Origin: Gracilibacillus salitolerans
GTDB taxonomy: Bacteria; Bacillota; Bacilli; Bacillales; Amphibacillaceae
NCBI RefSeq assembly: GCF_009650095.1
Contig: NZ_CP045915.1
Coordinates: 1,116,001-1,180,000, forward strand
DNA length: 64,000 bases
Reading direction: 5' to 3'
In this document: positions 1 to 8,933 of the stretch, one piece after another
Position numbering within the stretch: the stretch's first letter is position 1
How the letters are laid out: the number at the start of each line of letters is the position of its first letter
The notes under the pieces: generated by a model
The model's database searches: none
The model's input: only the letters and a program-made list of their open reading frames with translations
What the model was told of the DNA's origin: nothing
Made by a program: the position numbers and the translations under genes

Positions 1-47
1 GAGTTTTCTTATTATTATAATTATTTTAAACAAAGGGGAGAGATTTG

Positions 48-1103
48 ATGAAAATTAAGTTAGCTTTCTTGCTGGTAGTTATGTTGTTGTTCGTGGGAAT
101 TATTACTGGTTGTTCATCAAGTGGGGAGCAAGCAAGTGGGGATGATACATCAAATAGTGACACATCATCAAACAATGAATCATCGGAAGAAGGTTCTGTT
201 GATTATCCGACACAGGATGTTCGAATTGTTGTACCTTATGATCCAGGTGGCTCGAGTGACTCAACAGCCAGAACGATCGGTAAGATAATAAAGGATGAAG
301 GATTATTTTCTGAAAATATTCAAGTAACTAACTTGCCGGGTGCGAATACACGTATTGGTTTGGAAGAAGTGCTAGAAGCTAAGCCAGATGGTCACACATT
401 GTTATTGCACCACACAACATTAAATGCAATGAATGCAGTAGGGCAAATTGATATCTCTTATGAAGACTATGATTTAATTGCACAAGTAGCTTATACACCA
501 AACGTATTGGTAGGGCATGCGGATGCAGAATACCAAACATTTGATGACTACCTTCAAGCGGCAAAAGAAAACCCAGGTTCTATTTCCGTAGGGGTACCTG
601 CAGTTGGCTCTACCACACACTTAGCTTTTGAAACAATGATGCAAAAGTCTGGAAATGAAGGTGTATTTGAAGTAATTCCTTTCCAAAGTGGTGCTGACTT
701 AATTGCCGCGCACATGGGTGGTCAGGTAGATCTACGTATGGCATCAACCCCGGATTCCATTGAATATGTAAAATCAGGTGATGTAATACCTCTAGTTACT
801 ACTAGCTATGAAAAGCACTGGGATCCAAATATTGAAAGTGCCATTTCATTTAAAGATCTTGGCATTGACACAGGTGTAGCTGTACGATATGGCTTATATG
901 CGCCTAAAGATACACCAGCAGAAGTAATAGAAAAACTAGAGAGTACATTAAATCAAGTAGTAGAAGCAGAAGAATTCCAAACCTTCACAAGTAATAATGG
1001 TGCTCAAGCTGAGTTCCTTAGCACAGAAGAATTTATTGAGAATAACGAGAAAACGCAAGGTATCTTTGAAGATCTAGCAGATAACATTAATGTTTCTGAA
1101 TAA
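48..1103 (+). CDS. tctC: Tripartite tricarboxylate transporter substrate-binding lipoprotein
   Basis: This is the extracytoplasmic solute receptor of a TTT (tripartite tricarboxylate transporter) system, which binds a carboxylate and hands it to the TctA/TctB membrane pair. A lipoprotein signal with a lipobox (ITGC, Cys at residue 22) is followed by a Ser/Asn/Glu-rich linker and a Bug-family receptor domain; the VRIVVPYDPGGSSDS segment and the later GHTLLLHH are typical of the family. The ATG at 48 is preferred over the TTG at 45 because AAGGGGAG lies 7 bases upstream. The gene heads an apparent operon with tctB, tctA, a second permease and three catabolic enzymes; any regulator would lie left of the window. 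Substrate is not readable from sequence; a sugar acid or dicarboxylate is inferred from the downstream enzymes. Confidence 0.93.
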   Translation: MKIKLAFLLVVMLLFVGIITGCSSSGEQASGDDTSNSDTSSNNESSEEGSVDYPTQDVRIVVPYDPGGSSDSTARTIGKIIKDEGLFSENIQVTNLPGANTRIGLEEVLEAKPDGHTLLLHHTTLNAMNAVGQIDISYEDYDLIAQVAYTPNVLVGHADAEYQTFDDYLQAAKENPGSISVGVPAVGSTTHLAFETMMQKSGNEGVFEVIPFQSGADLIAAHMGGQVDLRMASTPDSIEYVKSGDVIPLVTTSYEKHWDPNIESAISFKDLGIDTGVAVRYGLYAPKDTPAEVIEKLESTLNQVVEAEEFQTFTSNNGAQAEFLSTEEFIENNEKTQGIFEDLADNINVSE

Positions 1104-1125
1104 CAATAGTAAAGGATAGATTGAT

Positions 1126-1158
1126 AGTGTAATAGGGTTCACCTTAACCTATTACACT
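1126..1158 (+). promoter_or_regulatory. Intercistronic stem-loop between tctC and tctB
   Basis: An 11-bp perfect stem (AGTGTAATAGG paired with CCTATTACACT) with a short loop lies in the 80-base gap between tctC and tctB. No U-run follows it, so it is unlikely to be a strong terminator. Such hairpins often protect the 3' end of the binding-protein message so that it is made in excess over the membrane subunits; that role is inferred here. Confidence 0.6.
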
Positions 1159-1186
1159 CATTCACTTTATTTAAGGATGGATGACG

Positions 1187-1699
1187 ATGAAAAAGATTGC
1201 TATCGAAATAATCATGTTCATTTCTGGAATCATCTTTCTTGTGACGGCTTTTCGTATTAAAGCAGGAGGTTTTTCTGGCGATGTGTTGAATCAACGAAAT
1301 TATGTACTAATTCTTGTTGGTCTACTACTTATATTGTCTGCAATTTCGATTGTAAGGACACTGCTTTGGGAACGTAACAAAAAAGCTGACAAAGTCAAGA
1401 AGACTGTGCAGGAAACAGAACAAGTAGTTGAATCTGCTGAAAACAAATCTAATAAGCCAGTAAATAAAAATATATACATTACGATTGGTTTAATACTTTT
1501 ATTTATTATTGGATTTACACATATCGGATTTTATGTTTCATCTTTTGTATTTGTGTTTGCGATGACATGGATGATGTTTAATTGGAAAAGAAACTTATGG
1601 ATCAGATCCCTTATTTTTAGTCTAGCTTTAAACGGAACATTTTTTATCCTATTCCAATTCATTAACGTGTACTTTCCGGATAACACATTGCTATTCTAA
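1187..1699 (+). CDS. tctB: Tripartite tricarboxylate transporter small membrane subunit TctB
   Basis: This is the small four-helix membrane subunit of the TTT transporter. The protein has hydrophobic segments near its N-terminus and at about residues 35-55, a charged Lys/Glu-rich cytoplasmic loop (about 65-95), then two or three more helices, which is the usual TctB layout and length (about 170 residues). An in-frame ATG lies at 1181, but the GGATGG ribosome binding site at 1175-1180 fits better with the ATG at 1187, whose protein begins MKKIAIEII. It sits between the binding protein and TctA in the conserved order C-B-A. Confidence 0.85.
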   Translation: MKKIAIEIIMFISGIIFLVTAFRIKAGGFSGDVLNQRNYVLILVGLLLILSAISIVRTLLWERNKKADKVKKTVQETEQVVESAENKSNKPVNKNIYITIGLILLFIIGFTHIGFYVSSFVFVFAMTWMMFNWKRNLWIRSLIFSLALNGTFFILFQFINVYFPDNTLLF

Positions 1700-1723
1700 T
1701 TATTTGGCAAGGGGGGTTATGTA

Positions 1724-3214
1724 GTGGATATTGCAAGTTTTTTTGATAGTATGATCGGAATAATGTTCAGTACAACAATTTTATTCGTTGCTCTTGGGGT
1801 TATTTTAGGAGTAGTATTTGGTGCTATACCAGGCTTAACTGCAACACTTGCTGTTGTTATTTTACTCCCTTTCACCTATGGTATGGATGCGGTATCAGGG
1901 CTTTCCACGCTTGTTGCGGCTTATATCGGGGGGATTTCCGGTGGAGTTGTTGCTGCTATTTTAATTGGGATGCCGGGTACACCTTCTTCCGTAACGACTG
2001 TTTTTGATGGTTATCCAATGGCGAAAAAAGGATTAGGTGCAAAGGCGCTTAGCATGGGGGCCTTGTCGAATCTGATTGGAAGCTGTATTTCATTAGTATT
2101 TCTTATCTTAGTAGCACCACAGTTAGCTAAGATTGCCTTATCATTTACACCTTTTGAGTACACGATGGTGATGCTTTTTGCATTTGTTACTGTCGCTGGA
2201 CTTACCGGTGATTTCTTTAAAAGTATATTAGTGACTATTTTTGGATTAGTATTAGCATCTTGGGGATTTGATCCAATTAATGCAGTAGAACGAAATCCAC
2301 TAGGAATTGACTTCCTAAGAAATGGTATTCCTGCCATCCCGGCATTAATTGGCCTTTTTGTTATATCTAGAGTGTTTGAAGAGCTTGAATCGGATCAAAC
2401 ACAACCAATCATACCGAAGACAAAAACGAAGGGCTCTTTTCCAAAATTAAAGGAAATCAAAGAAAGTGGTCCAAACTTTTTAAGGTCCGGTTTGCTAGGT
2501 ACAGCAATTGGTATTTTACCAGGGATAGGTTCATCTTTAGCTACCTATGTAGCCTATGACCAAGCAAAAAAAGCGAGCAAAAAACCAGAGACCTTTGGAG
2601 AAGGAAATATTCAAGGTGTGGTTGCCTCGGAAACAGCTAACAACGCTGTCATCGGTGGTGCGCTTATCCCATTACTAGCTTTAGGTATCCCTGGGGATAG
2701 TGTCACGGCATTGGTGCTTGGTGGATTGCAAATGCATGGTCTCCAACCAGGTCCGTTGTTATTTACAAGTCAACCTGATTTTGTTGCTGGATTATTTGCA
2801 TCGTTTTTCCTAGCTGTTGTGATCATGTACTTGTTTATGATAACAATCGGAGCAAGAATCTTCCCAATATTACTATCAATTAAAAAGGTTTACTTATTAC
2901 CAATGGTAGTAGCGATGTGTATTGCTGGAACATTCACAATTGGTAACAGAATTGAAGATGTTTGGATTATGACTATCTTTGGAATCATCGGCTACTTCAT
3001 GCATAAATACAACTTTTCTAGTTTACCATTAGTAATTACCTTGTTATTAGGTTTCTCTTTTGAACAGTATATCCGTAATGGGTTAATACAAAGTGGCGGA
3101 GATCTTACACCATTTTTTACTCGTCCAATTGCGGCACTGTTTTTCATCCTAACGGTTGTTACGGTATTCTTGATTCTTCGTACGAAGAGGAAGTCAAAGC
3201 AGAAAGAGGCTTAA
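1724..3214 (+). CDS. tctA: Tripartite tricarboxylate transporter large membrane subunit TctA
   Basis: This is the large permease subunit of the TTT system, with about twelve transmembrane segments over 496 residues, the normal length for TctA. Family signatures are visible: GAIPGLTATLAVVILLPFTY near residue 33, GGISGGVVAAILIGMPGTPS near 69, and a second PGIG/ETANNAVIGGALIPLLALGIPG block in the C-terminal half, reflecting the internal duplication of the family. Translation starts at GTG 1724 behind a GGGGGG ribosome binding site. It completes the C-B-A transporter and is followed after only 6 bases by another permease gene. Confidence 0.95.
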   Translation: MDIASFFDSMIGIMFSTTILFVALGVILGVVFGAIPGLTATLAVVILLPFTYGMDAVSGLSTLVAAYIGGISGGVVAAILIGMPGTPSSVTTVFDGYPMAKKGLGAKALSMGALSNLIGSCISLVFLILVAPQLAKIALSFTPFEYTMVMLFAFVTVAGLTGDFFKSILVTIFGLVLASWGFDPINAVERNPLGIDFLRNGIPAIPALIGLFVISRVFEELESDQTQPIIPKTKTKGSFPKLKEIKESGPNFLRSGLLGTAIGILPGIGSSLATYVAYDQAKKASKKPETFGEGNIQGVVASETANNAVIGGALIPLLALGIPGDSVTALVLGGLQMHGLQPGPLLFTSQPDFVAGLFASFFLAVVIMYLFMITIGARIFPILLSIKKVYLLPMVVAMCIAGTFTIGNRIEDVWIMTIFGIIGYFMHKYNFSSLPLVITLLLGFSFEQYIRNGLIQSGGDLTPFFTRPIAALFFILTVVTVFLILRTKRKSKQKEA

Positions 3215-3220
3215 TAGAAC

Positions 3221-4585
3221 GTGGATAATATCATACATGGTTTAAGAGCTGCTTTGTTTGTTATTGTTTTTATATTCTTTCAAATAGAATTGTTTTTTCC
3301 ATCGTTGCTAGTAGAAATGGTATTGAATGTGTTATCGATTCTTCTATTTCTAACGGCGATAATTAGAATATCTAAATTCAACTTTGGCTTATCCTCTATG
3401 TTTATTCTGTTGACAATTATCATTTGTATCTCGCAGGATATTCGTTGGTCAGAGGTAATCGAGGGATTTTCTAATATGAATCGATTGGTGTTATTTATTG
3501 GTTTGATTCCACTTATATCGATGCCTATTCATGATAAAGTACCTCATATTCAAAGGATCATTCGAATGGTCAAAGTGAAAATAAATTCGGTAATCATCTG
3601 TATTTCGACAACATTTGTTCTTGCAAACTTTATTAATCTTGCGAGTCTACCGATAAGTAATTCTATTTTTTGTACGGATGACATTAAAAAAGAAGAGCAG
3701 TTTTCATTTGCTGTATTAATAGTTCGCTCATTCGGCCTTGCGATGCTTTGTACACCGATTGGAGCTGCAGTTGCAGTAGCGATTGACATGACGAATGCAA
3801 GTCTTATCTATGTATTGTTGATTAATTTGCTAATCACATTGATCGGCTTGTACATATCTTATCGGTTAGAACGTCCAAGTAACACCGAGAGCGCTGATCT
3901 TGAAAAACAAGCATCTTTTAACCTAACAGATACTAAGTTTATGGTGTATTTATTTGTTCCATTTGTTTTATACTTTGCGATTCTATTTATATCGAATAGT
4001 AGATTTTCAATAGGTATGATGGAATCTATTATTGTCTCCATCTTACCAGTCACATTGATTTGGAGTTTAGCCATTCGCAAGGTAAAAAAATGGTGGAAGT
4101 TTTTAAAAAATCAGATCGTTCGTAAAGTACCACATTTATTCGATCAATTTTCAGTCATTATTAGTGCAGGAGTAGTGATTTATGTACTAGAACTTGTTGA
4201 ATTGAATCATATGCTAATCTCCCTATTACAAGGCGGAGAATCTCCTAATTCAGGTGTCTTTTACATTCCTGCTACGATTTTGTTTATTTTATTGTTGTCG
4301 GTAATGGGCGTACATCAATTTGTTACTGTTGTTTTTATTGGGGAGCTAATCGATCCCGTTGCACTTGGAATTAGTCCTACCGTGTTTGCATGTGTCTTAT
4401 TGGTTGGGTTTGTGTCAGCGATGATTGCCAGTTCATTTAGTGGAGCAAATATCTTAGCGAACAGCTTATTACCTTTTAAGTCATCACACGATTTTGCGAA
4501 GCGAAGTTATCGTTTTACGATCCTTTTTGTGATTATCGCTTCCATCATATTGGTTATCATTAATTACTTTATAAGAGGTTTTTAA
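3221..4585 (+). CDS. Integral membrane permease of unknown substrate
   Basis: A 454-residue hydrophobic protein with about ten to twelve predicted membrane spans. I do not recognise a specific family; the overall look (pairs of spans, a loop with FINLASLPISNSI, a late SGANILANSLLPF segment) resembles ion-transporter-type carriers such as the DctM/ArsB/gluconate-permease groups, which is only a structural impression. It starts at GTG 3221, 6 bases after tctA, and is 35 bases before the aldolase gene, so it is clearly part of the operon. A second permease beside a complete TTT system is unusual; it could export a product or import a related substrate. Confidence 0.7.
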   Translation: MDNIIHGLRAALFVIVFIFFQIELFFPSLLVEMVLNVLSILLFLTAIIRISKFNFGLSSMFILLTIIICISQDIRWSEVIEGFSNMNRLVLFIGLIPLISMPIHDKVPHIQRIIRMVKVKINSVIICISTTFVLANFINLASLPISNSIFCTDDIKKEEQFSFAVLIVRSFGLAMLCTPIGAAVAVAIDMTNASLIYVLLINLLITLIGLYISYRLERPSNTESADLEKQASFNLTDTKFMVYLFVPFVLYFAILFISNSRFSIGMMESIIVSILPVTLIWSLAIRKVKKWWKFLKNQIVRKVPHLFDQFSVIISAGVVIYVLELVELNHMLISLLQGGESPNSGVFYIPATILFILLLSVMGVHQFVTVVFIGELIDPVALGISPTVFACVLLVGFVSAMIASSFSGANILANSLLPFKSSHDFAKRSYRFTILFVIIASIILVIINYFIRGF

Positions 4586-4620
4586 GATAGTTAACCTACT
4601 GAAAAGAAGGAGGGAACCAT

Positions 4621-5496
4621 ATGAAAAGTCCAAAAGGTATTATATCAGCCATGTTAACGCCATTCGATGAAAATCAAAAAATTGATGAGGAAGTAACGAG
4701 AAAACAAGTGAATCGCCTGATTGATAATGGAATTAACGGGCTTTTTATTTTAGGGACAAATGGTGAGTTTTTCAATATGGATGATAAGGAAAAAGTACAG
4801 TTTTCCAAGATAGTGGTAGATGAGGTGAAAGGTAGGATTCCCATATGTGCCGGAACGGGGGCAATCCGAACAGATGATGTTATTCGGTTGACGAAAAAAA
4901 TGGAAGATGTTGGTGTGGATTTAGTGTCTGTGATTACACCGTATCTGATGACAATTAGTCAGCGGGAGTTGATTGCGCATTACAAAGCTGTGGCATCATC
5001 TACTAATTTACCTATTCTCATTTATCATATGCCGCAGGGTACCAATAATGTTCTAAAACCAGAAACCGTAACAGAGCTTAGTAAAATCCCTAACATTGTA
5101 GGGATTAAGGATAGCTCAGGGGATTTTGATCAAATTTTAATATTCATTGAAGCTACAGAGGATGATTTTGCTGTTTATTCTGGAGCAGATTCATTAATAT
5201 TGTGGAATTTGATTGCGGGTGGAGCGGGCGCTATTGCAGCAACATCCAATATGTTTCCATCATTAGTTTCATCAATTTATCAAAACTGGCTCAATGGAGA
5301 CATTGACAAAGCGCGCGAGGCGCAAGAAATGTTAAGGCCAATTCGAAATGCTTCTACCATGGCAAGTACTCCAGCTGTTTTTAAAAAAGCAATGGAGCTA
5401 CTTGGGGAACCAGTCGGACCGGCACGTTTTCCTGTGGAACAGGTAGGAGAAGATGTTACAGAAAAGCTAAGAACGATCTTAAAACAATATAACTAA
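4621..5496 (+). CDS. Dihydrodipicolinate synthase / KDG aldolase family protein
   Basis: A class I (Schiff-base) aldolase or dehydratase of the DapA family, 291 residues, with the expected TIM-barrel landmarks: GTNGEF at residues 45-50, the catalytic Tyr135 (IYHMP) and the Schiff-base Lys163 (GIKDSSGDF). True DapA makes dihydrodipicolinate, but the genomic setting (TTT importer, alcohol dehydrogenase, hydroxyacid dehydrogenase, no lysine genes) points to a catabolic member that cleaves or dehydrates a 2-keto-3-deoxy acid to pyruvate plus an aldehyde. That substrate class is inference. It starts at ATG 4621 behind GAAGGAGGG and is 25 bases before the next gene. Confidence 0.85.
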   Translation: MKSPKGIISAMLTPFDENQKIDEEVTRKQVNRLIDNGINGLFILGTNGEFFNMDDKEKVQFSKIVVDEVKGRIPICAGTGAIRTDDVIRLTKKMEDVGVDLVSVITPYLMTISQRELIAHYKAVASSTNLPILIYHMPQGTNNVLKPETVTELSKIPNIVGIKDSSGDFDQILIFIEATEDDFAVYSGADSLILWNLIAGGAGAIAATSNMFPSLVSSIYQNWLNGDIDKAREAQEMLRPIRNASTMASTPAVFKKAMELLGEPVGPARFPVEQVGEDVTEKLRTILKQYN

Positions 5497-5521
5497 AAAA
5501 TTAACATGGAGGAATAAACAA

Positions 5522-6685
5522 ATGAAGAAAATACATGCATTCCAAACGGTAGATAAAATTATCTTTGGAAATCACTCTTTAGAAAATCTGAATGAACATT
5601 TATTTGCATTTGGTGAGATAAAGCACGTTTTAATCGCTACATTACCTAACTTTGAGAAAAATTTAGATATCGTTACAAAGCAATTAGATGAATTACAGGT
5701 TACGTACGATGTTATTACAGACATTCAACCGGAACCAACTGTTTACCATTTAAATGAATTATATAGTCGGATTGAATCAACATCTTATGATTTGATGATT
5801 GGCATGGGTGGCGGAAGTATACTTGATGCAGTTAAGATTTTGTCCGTTTTAAAAACAAATGACGAGCCTTTGGAGAATTTAATTGGAACAGAATTGATTA
5901 AGAATAAAGGTGTGCCAATGGTATTAATTCCTACTACTTCCGGCACAGGTTCAGAAGTAACACCAAACTCTATCGTAACTTTTCCAGAGCAAGAATTAAA
6001 AATCGGTATTGTCAGTCGTCATTTCTTAGCCGATCTAGTTGTGCTTGATCCGATGTTAACAGTGAGTGTACCACCTAGAATAACGGCAGCAACTGGGATG
6101 GATGCTTTTACTCATTCGTTTGAATCTTACATTTCAAATAAGGCGAATCCAATTAGTAACATGTACGCGATGGAGTCGATGAAGCTAATTACACAAAGCA
6201 TCGTGCAATCCTATGAGCAAGGCGATAATATCGAGGCAAGATCAAAAATGCTTTTAGGTGCAACCTATGGTGGCATGGCATTAACAAGTGCAGGAACAGC
6301 AGCAGTGCATGCGCTTGCTTATCCGTTAGGTGGTAAATTTAAGGTATCACATGGTGAAGCAAATTCTATGTTGCTCCCACATGTTACGAGAGTGAATCTG
6401 GATGTAATAGAAGACAAGATGGCATATATTGCAAAAGAAATTGGGCTGGTTGAACAGGGTAGTTCTTTATCTGTCAAAGAAACAGCAGAACTTTTAATTA
6501 AACAAATAGAAAGCTGGACAAAGCAGCTAAATATTCCGCAAAACATTGCTGAGTTTGGTGTTAAGTATGAAGACATTCAGCCATTAGCGTTAGCTGCATC
6601 AAAAGTTACGAGACTATTAAATAATAATCCTAAAGAGCTGTCAGTGGAAGATGTGGAAAACATTTACAGAAAATTACTAGATTAA
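5522..6685 (+). CDS. Iron-containing (group III) alcohol dehydrogenase
   Basis: An NAD(P)-dependent alcohol dehydrogenase of the metal-dependent group III family, 387 residues. The nucleotide-binding GMGGGSILDAVK, the TTSGTGSEVTPNS block and the metal-binding region (ATGMDAFTHSFESY, later VSHGEANSMLLPH) are present in the usual order, supplying the Asp and three His ligands of the Fe/Zn site. It likely interconverts an aldehyde and an alcohol derived from the aldolase reaction encoded just upstream; this coupling is inferred from operon order. RBS GGAGG lies 8 bases before ATG 5522. Confidence 0.9.
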   Translation: MKKIHAFQTVDKIIFGNHSLENLNEHLFAFGEIKHVLIATLPNFEKNLDIVTKQLDELQVTYDVITDIQPEPTVYHLNELYSRIESTSYDLMIGMGGGSILDAVKILSVLKTNDEPLENLIGTELIKNKGVPMVLIPTTSGTGSEVTPNSIVTFPEQELKIGIVSRHFLADLVVLDPMLTVSVPPRITAATGMDAFTHSFESYISNKANPISNMYAMESMKLITQSIVQSYEQGDNIEARSKMLLGATYGGMALTSAGTAAVHALAYPLGGKFKVSHGEANSMLLPHVTRVNLDVIEDKMAYIAKEIGLVEQGSSLSVKETAELLIKQIESWTKQLNIPQNIAEFGVKYEDIQPLALAASKVTRLLNNNPKELSVEDVENIYRKLLD

Positions 6686-6718
6686 TAGGAAGTATTCCAT
6701 AGAAGAGGAGACTTAAAG

Positions 6719-7657
6719 ATGAAAATTATTGTGACATCCCCTAGCTTTGGAAAATTCAATCCAGATATTTATGATGAGCTTCAAAGCGAAGGATACGAGG
6801 TTGTGAAACTGATTCCATATGATCGACAAGTCATGTTGCAAGAGGTTGTTGATGCCGATGCTATTATTGTAGGATTAGAAACAATGGATGAGGAAATTAT
6901 GGCTACGGGAAAACAATTAAAGATAATTACCAAGCATGGTGTTGGGGTTGACAACATAGATTTAGATGCTGCTATGCGATGCGGCATTGCTGTTTCTAAC
7001 ACACCAGGTACCAATAATGATGCCGTAGCAGACCTTGCTTTTGGATTAATGCTGAGTGTAGCAAGATCTATTCCTGATGCAAATAGCAATTTGAAAGAAG
7101 AAAAATGGCTGAGATATGATGGGAATTCCGTTTGGGGAAAGACGTTGGGTATTGTTGGACTTGGTGCCATTGGGAAGGGTGTAGCTAAAAGAGCCAAAGG
7201 ATTTTCAATGGACGTGTTAGGCTATGATATTACCGAACCGACACAAGAAGAAGTTGAGAACGGAATAAACCGAGTCTCTTTAGTGGAGTTATTCCAACAG
7301 GCGGATTATATTTCATTGCACGTGCCACTTAATAAATTCACAAAGCACATGGTTGGAAAAGAACAGTTCGATATGATGAAGGATAGTGCCATATTAATAA
7401 ATACTGCACGTGGTGGTTTGATTGATGAAGAAGAATTAAAATATGCACTGTTAAATAACCGAATCAAAGGGTGTGGATTGGATGTTTTTGATGAAGAACC
7501 CCCAACTAATTATGATTTATTGAAACTAGATAACTTAGTAGTCACCCCACACATGGCAGCCTACACGATCGAGGCTGTTCAACTAACAAGTGAAACAGCA
7601 GCTAACAACGTAAGAAAAGCCCTGAAAAATGAGGGTGAAGTAAACGTAGTGAACTAG
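6719..7657 (+). CDS. D-2-hydroxyacid dehydrogenase (phosphoglycerate dehydrogenase-like)
   Basis: An NAD-dependent D-isomer specific 2-hydroxyacid dehydrogenase of 312 residues. The Rossmann motif GIVGLGAIGKG lies at residues 144-154, and the catalytic Arg231 (NTARGG), Glu260 (DVFDEEPP) and His278 (TPHMAA) are all in place. It lacks the C-terminal ACT region of biosynthetic SerA, so a catabolic role reducing or oxidising a 2-hydroxy/2-keto acid (glyoxylate, hydroxypyruvate or tartronate type) is more likely. It is the last gene of the operon that begins with tctC; a terminator follows at 7723-7760. Confidence 0.9.
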   Translation: MKIIVTSPSFGKFNPDIYDELQSEGYEVVKLIPYDRQVMLQEVVDADAIIVGLETMDEEIMATGKQLKIITKHGVGVDNIDLDAAMRCGIAVSNTPGTNNDAVADLAFGLMLSVARSIPDANSNLKEEKWLRYDGNSVWGKTLGIVGLGAIGKGVAKRAKGFSMDVLGYDITEPTQEEVENGINRVSLVELFQQADYISLHVPLNKFTKHMVGKEQFDMMKDSAILINTARGGLIDEEELKYALLNNRIKGCGLDVFDEEPPTNYDLLKLDNLVVTPHMAAYTIEAVQLTSETAANNVRKALKNEGEVNVVN

Positions 7658-8000
7658 GGGTCAGACCCTGTCGAAAGACAAATGGATAGATTTGTCCGCA
7701 ATGGATGGACATTTAATTGGGAGGAATGCAAAGTTTGTAAAGGCTTTGTGTTCCTTTTTTAATTTGGAGAGTGGGGATAAGGGGACAGTTACTGCTTCCC
7801 TGATTATATATATCACATGAATGTTGTTTCGGTTCATTTCTATTAATCCAGAATACTGACCAAGTCATGTCATCATATGGGTATGATGAGGAGAAAGCTT
7901 CTTATTAGACCTGAAGATATTTGGGGTTGATTATTGGGTTGAGGTAACTAGGGCCAGTGGGTCAGACCCCTCAAAAAAATGTCTCCATTTTTAAACCCAT
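7657..8000. repeat. Cluster of short GGGGTCAGACCC-type dispersed palindromes
   Basis: Three related short motifs occur in this gap: GGGGTCAGACCC at 7657-7668 (overlapping the stop codon of the preceding gene), GGGGACAGTTAC at 7781-7792, and GGGTCAGACCCC at 7959-7970. The first and last are nearly self-complementary. Similar G-rich motifs recur at 9543, 15558 and 60981 in this window. They look like REP-type intergenic elements; no transposase for them is in the window. Confidence 0.55.
7723..7760 (+). terminator. Rho-independent terminator after the Tct operon
   Basis: GGAATGCAAAG pairs imperfectly (two mismatches) with CTTTGTGTTCC and is followed by six T residues. It lies 65 bases downstream of the hydroxyacid dehydrogenase gene and closes that operon. 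Confidence 0.7.
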
Positions 8001-8112
8001 TCTGGCTGCTAGTTTTCCGTTAAATGGAATGAAGGGTATCCCCTACCAGTGAAGTGATTGTTAATTTCATATTTTTTTATAATTAGCAAATACTAATACG
8101 GGTGATATAAAC
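7761..8112. other. Intergenic gap without recognisable genes
   Basis: Apart from the short G-rich palindromic motifs described separately, I see no open reading frame with a plausible start and ribosome binding site here. The 3' end of the gap carries the GGGTGA ribosome binding site of the next gene. Confidence 0.6.
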
Positions 8113-8931
8113 ATGTCATATAAAATAACAAACAGGCAGCAGGCGGCACTGGATGAATTAAAAGCATTTCACTATCATGAATGTTCTTCTCTAGACTGGA
8201 GAAGGCAAGCACAAGAGCCTTTTTCCAAGCATGAAGCAGGACCTAACGAAAAGAATTGGATCCAGAATGAAGAAAAATTCAAAGCAAGCTTTTTTTCAAA
8301 TATCGTTGGAATAAATCAGCTTTTATTAGCTTACTATCAATTTAAGCAAAATAGGGGAAAAAGAATTGATCAAATAATTTATCAAAAATGGGAAGAAAAA
8401 TACCCGTTTATTAAAAGTATTTTAGAAGGTGAACAGGATTCCTGGAGAGAATGTGTCAAACAATATGCGAGTTTCCATCAAAATTGTGACGTTGCAATGG
8501 CGTATAGTTTGCATGCACATGATTCAAAAACAGTAGAGTGTGATGTTTACCTTCATGAGCTACAAAACATCATTCCTTCTAAAATTGAAAAAACCACAGA
8601 AAGGGGAAGAATTCGCTATCATAATATGCCTAAAACAAAGCGCTTTGAGCTATATCAATACCATGTATATAGTTGTTTAAACAAAATAGTAAATGATTTG
8701 TTTGCTGTATTACCATGTGAGACGGTATTTATCAATGGTGTAATTGGTTCGGCAGAAAAACATCAACCTATTTTGTCAGCGGTAATCGAACGTAATCATC
8801 ACCAACAAAAAAGGTGTCCAAAGCGAACGATTGAAAAGCATCGACAAATGGTTATATTTAAAAAGCGAAGCGGATTTCACCCATTAAAAAGGGTCTACGC
8901 ACCGCAAGATTTGTATTTCACGGAGGGTTAG
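8113..8931 (+). CDS. Conserved-looking hypothetical protein, 272 residues
   Basis: A soluble, basic protein with no signal peptide or membrane span; I do not recognise its family. It is rich in Tyr, His and Gln/Lys, has Cys residues at scattered positions (for example ECSS, NCDV, ECDV, SCLN), and ends in a basic tail (RNHHQQKRCPKRTIEKHRQ). The gene starts at ATG 8113 and its stop is separated from the next gene by 2 bases, so the two are translationally coupled. Its partner carries a T5orf172/GIY-YIG-like domain, which suggests a small nucleic-acid-related or mobile module, but no function can be assigned. Confidence 0.7.
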   Translation: MSYKITNRQQAALDELKAFHYHECSSLDWRRQAQEPFSKHEAGPNEKNWIQNEEKFKASFFSNIVGINQLLLAYYQFKQNRGKRIDQIIYQKWEEKYPFIKSILEGEQDSWRECVKQYASFHQNCDVAMAYSLHAHDSKTVECDVYLHELQNIIPSKIEKTTERGRIRYHNMPKTKRFELYQYHVYSCLNKIVNDLFAVLPCETVFINGVIGSAEKHQPILSAVIERNHHQQKRCPKRTIEKHRQMVIFKKRSGFHPLKRVYAPQDLYFTEG

Positions 8932-8933
8932 CT

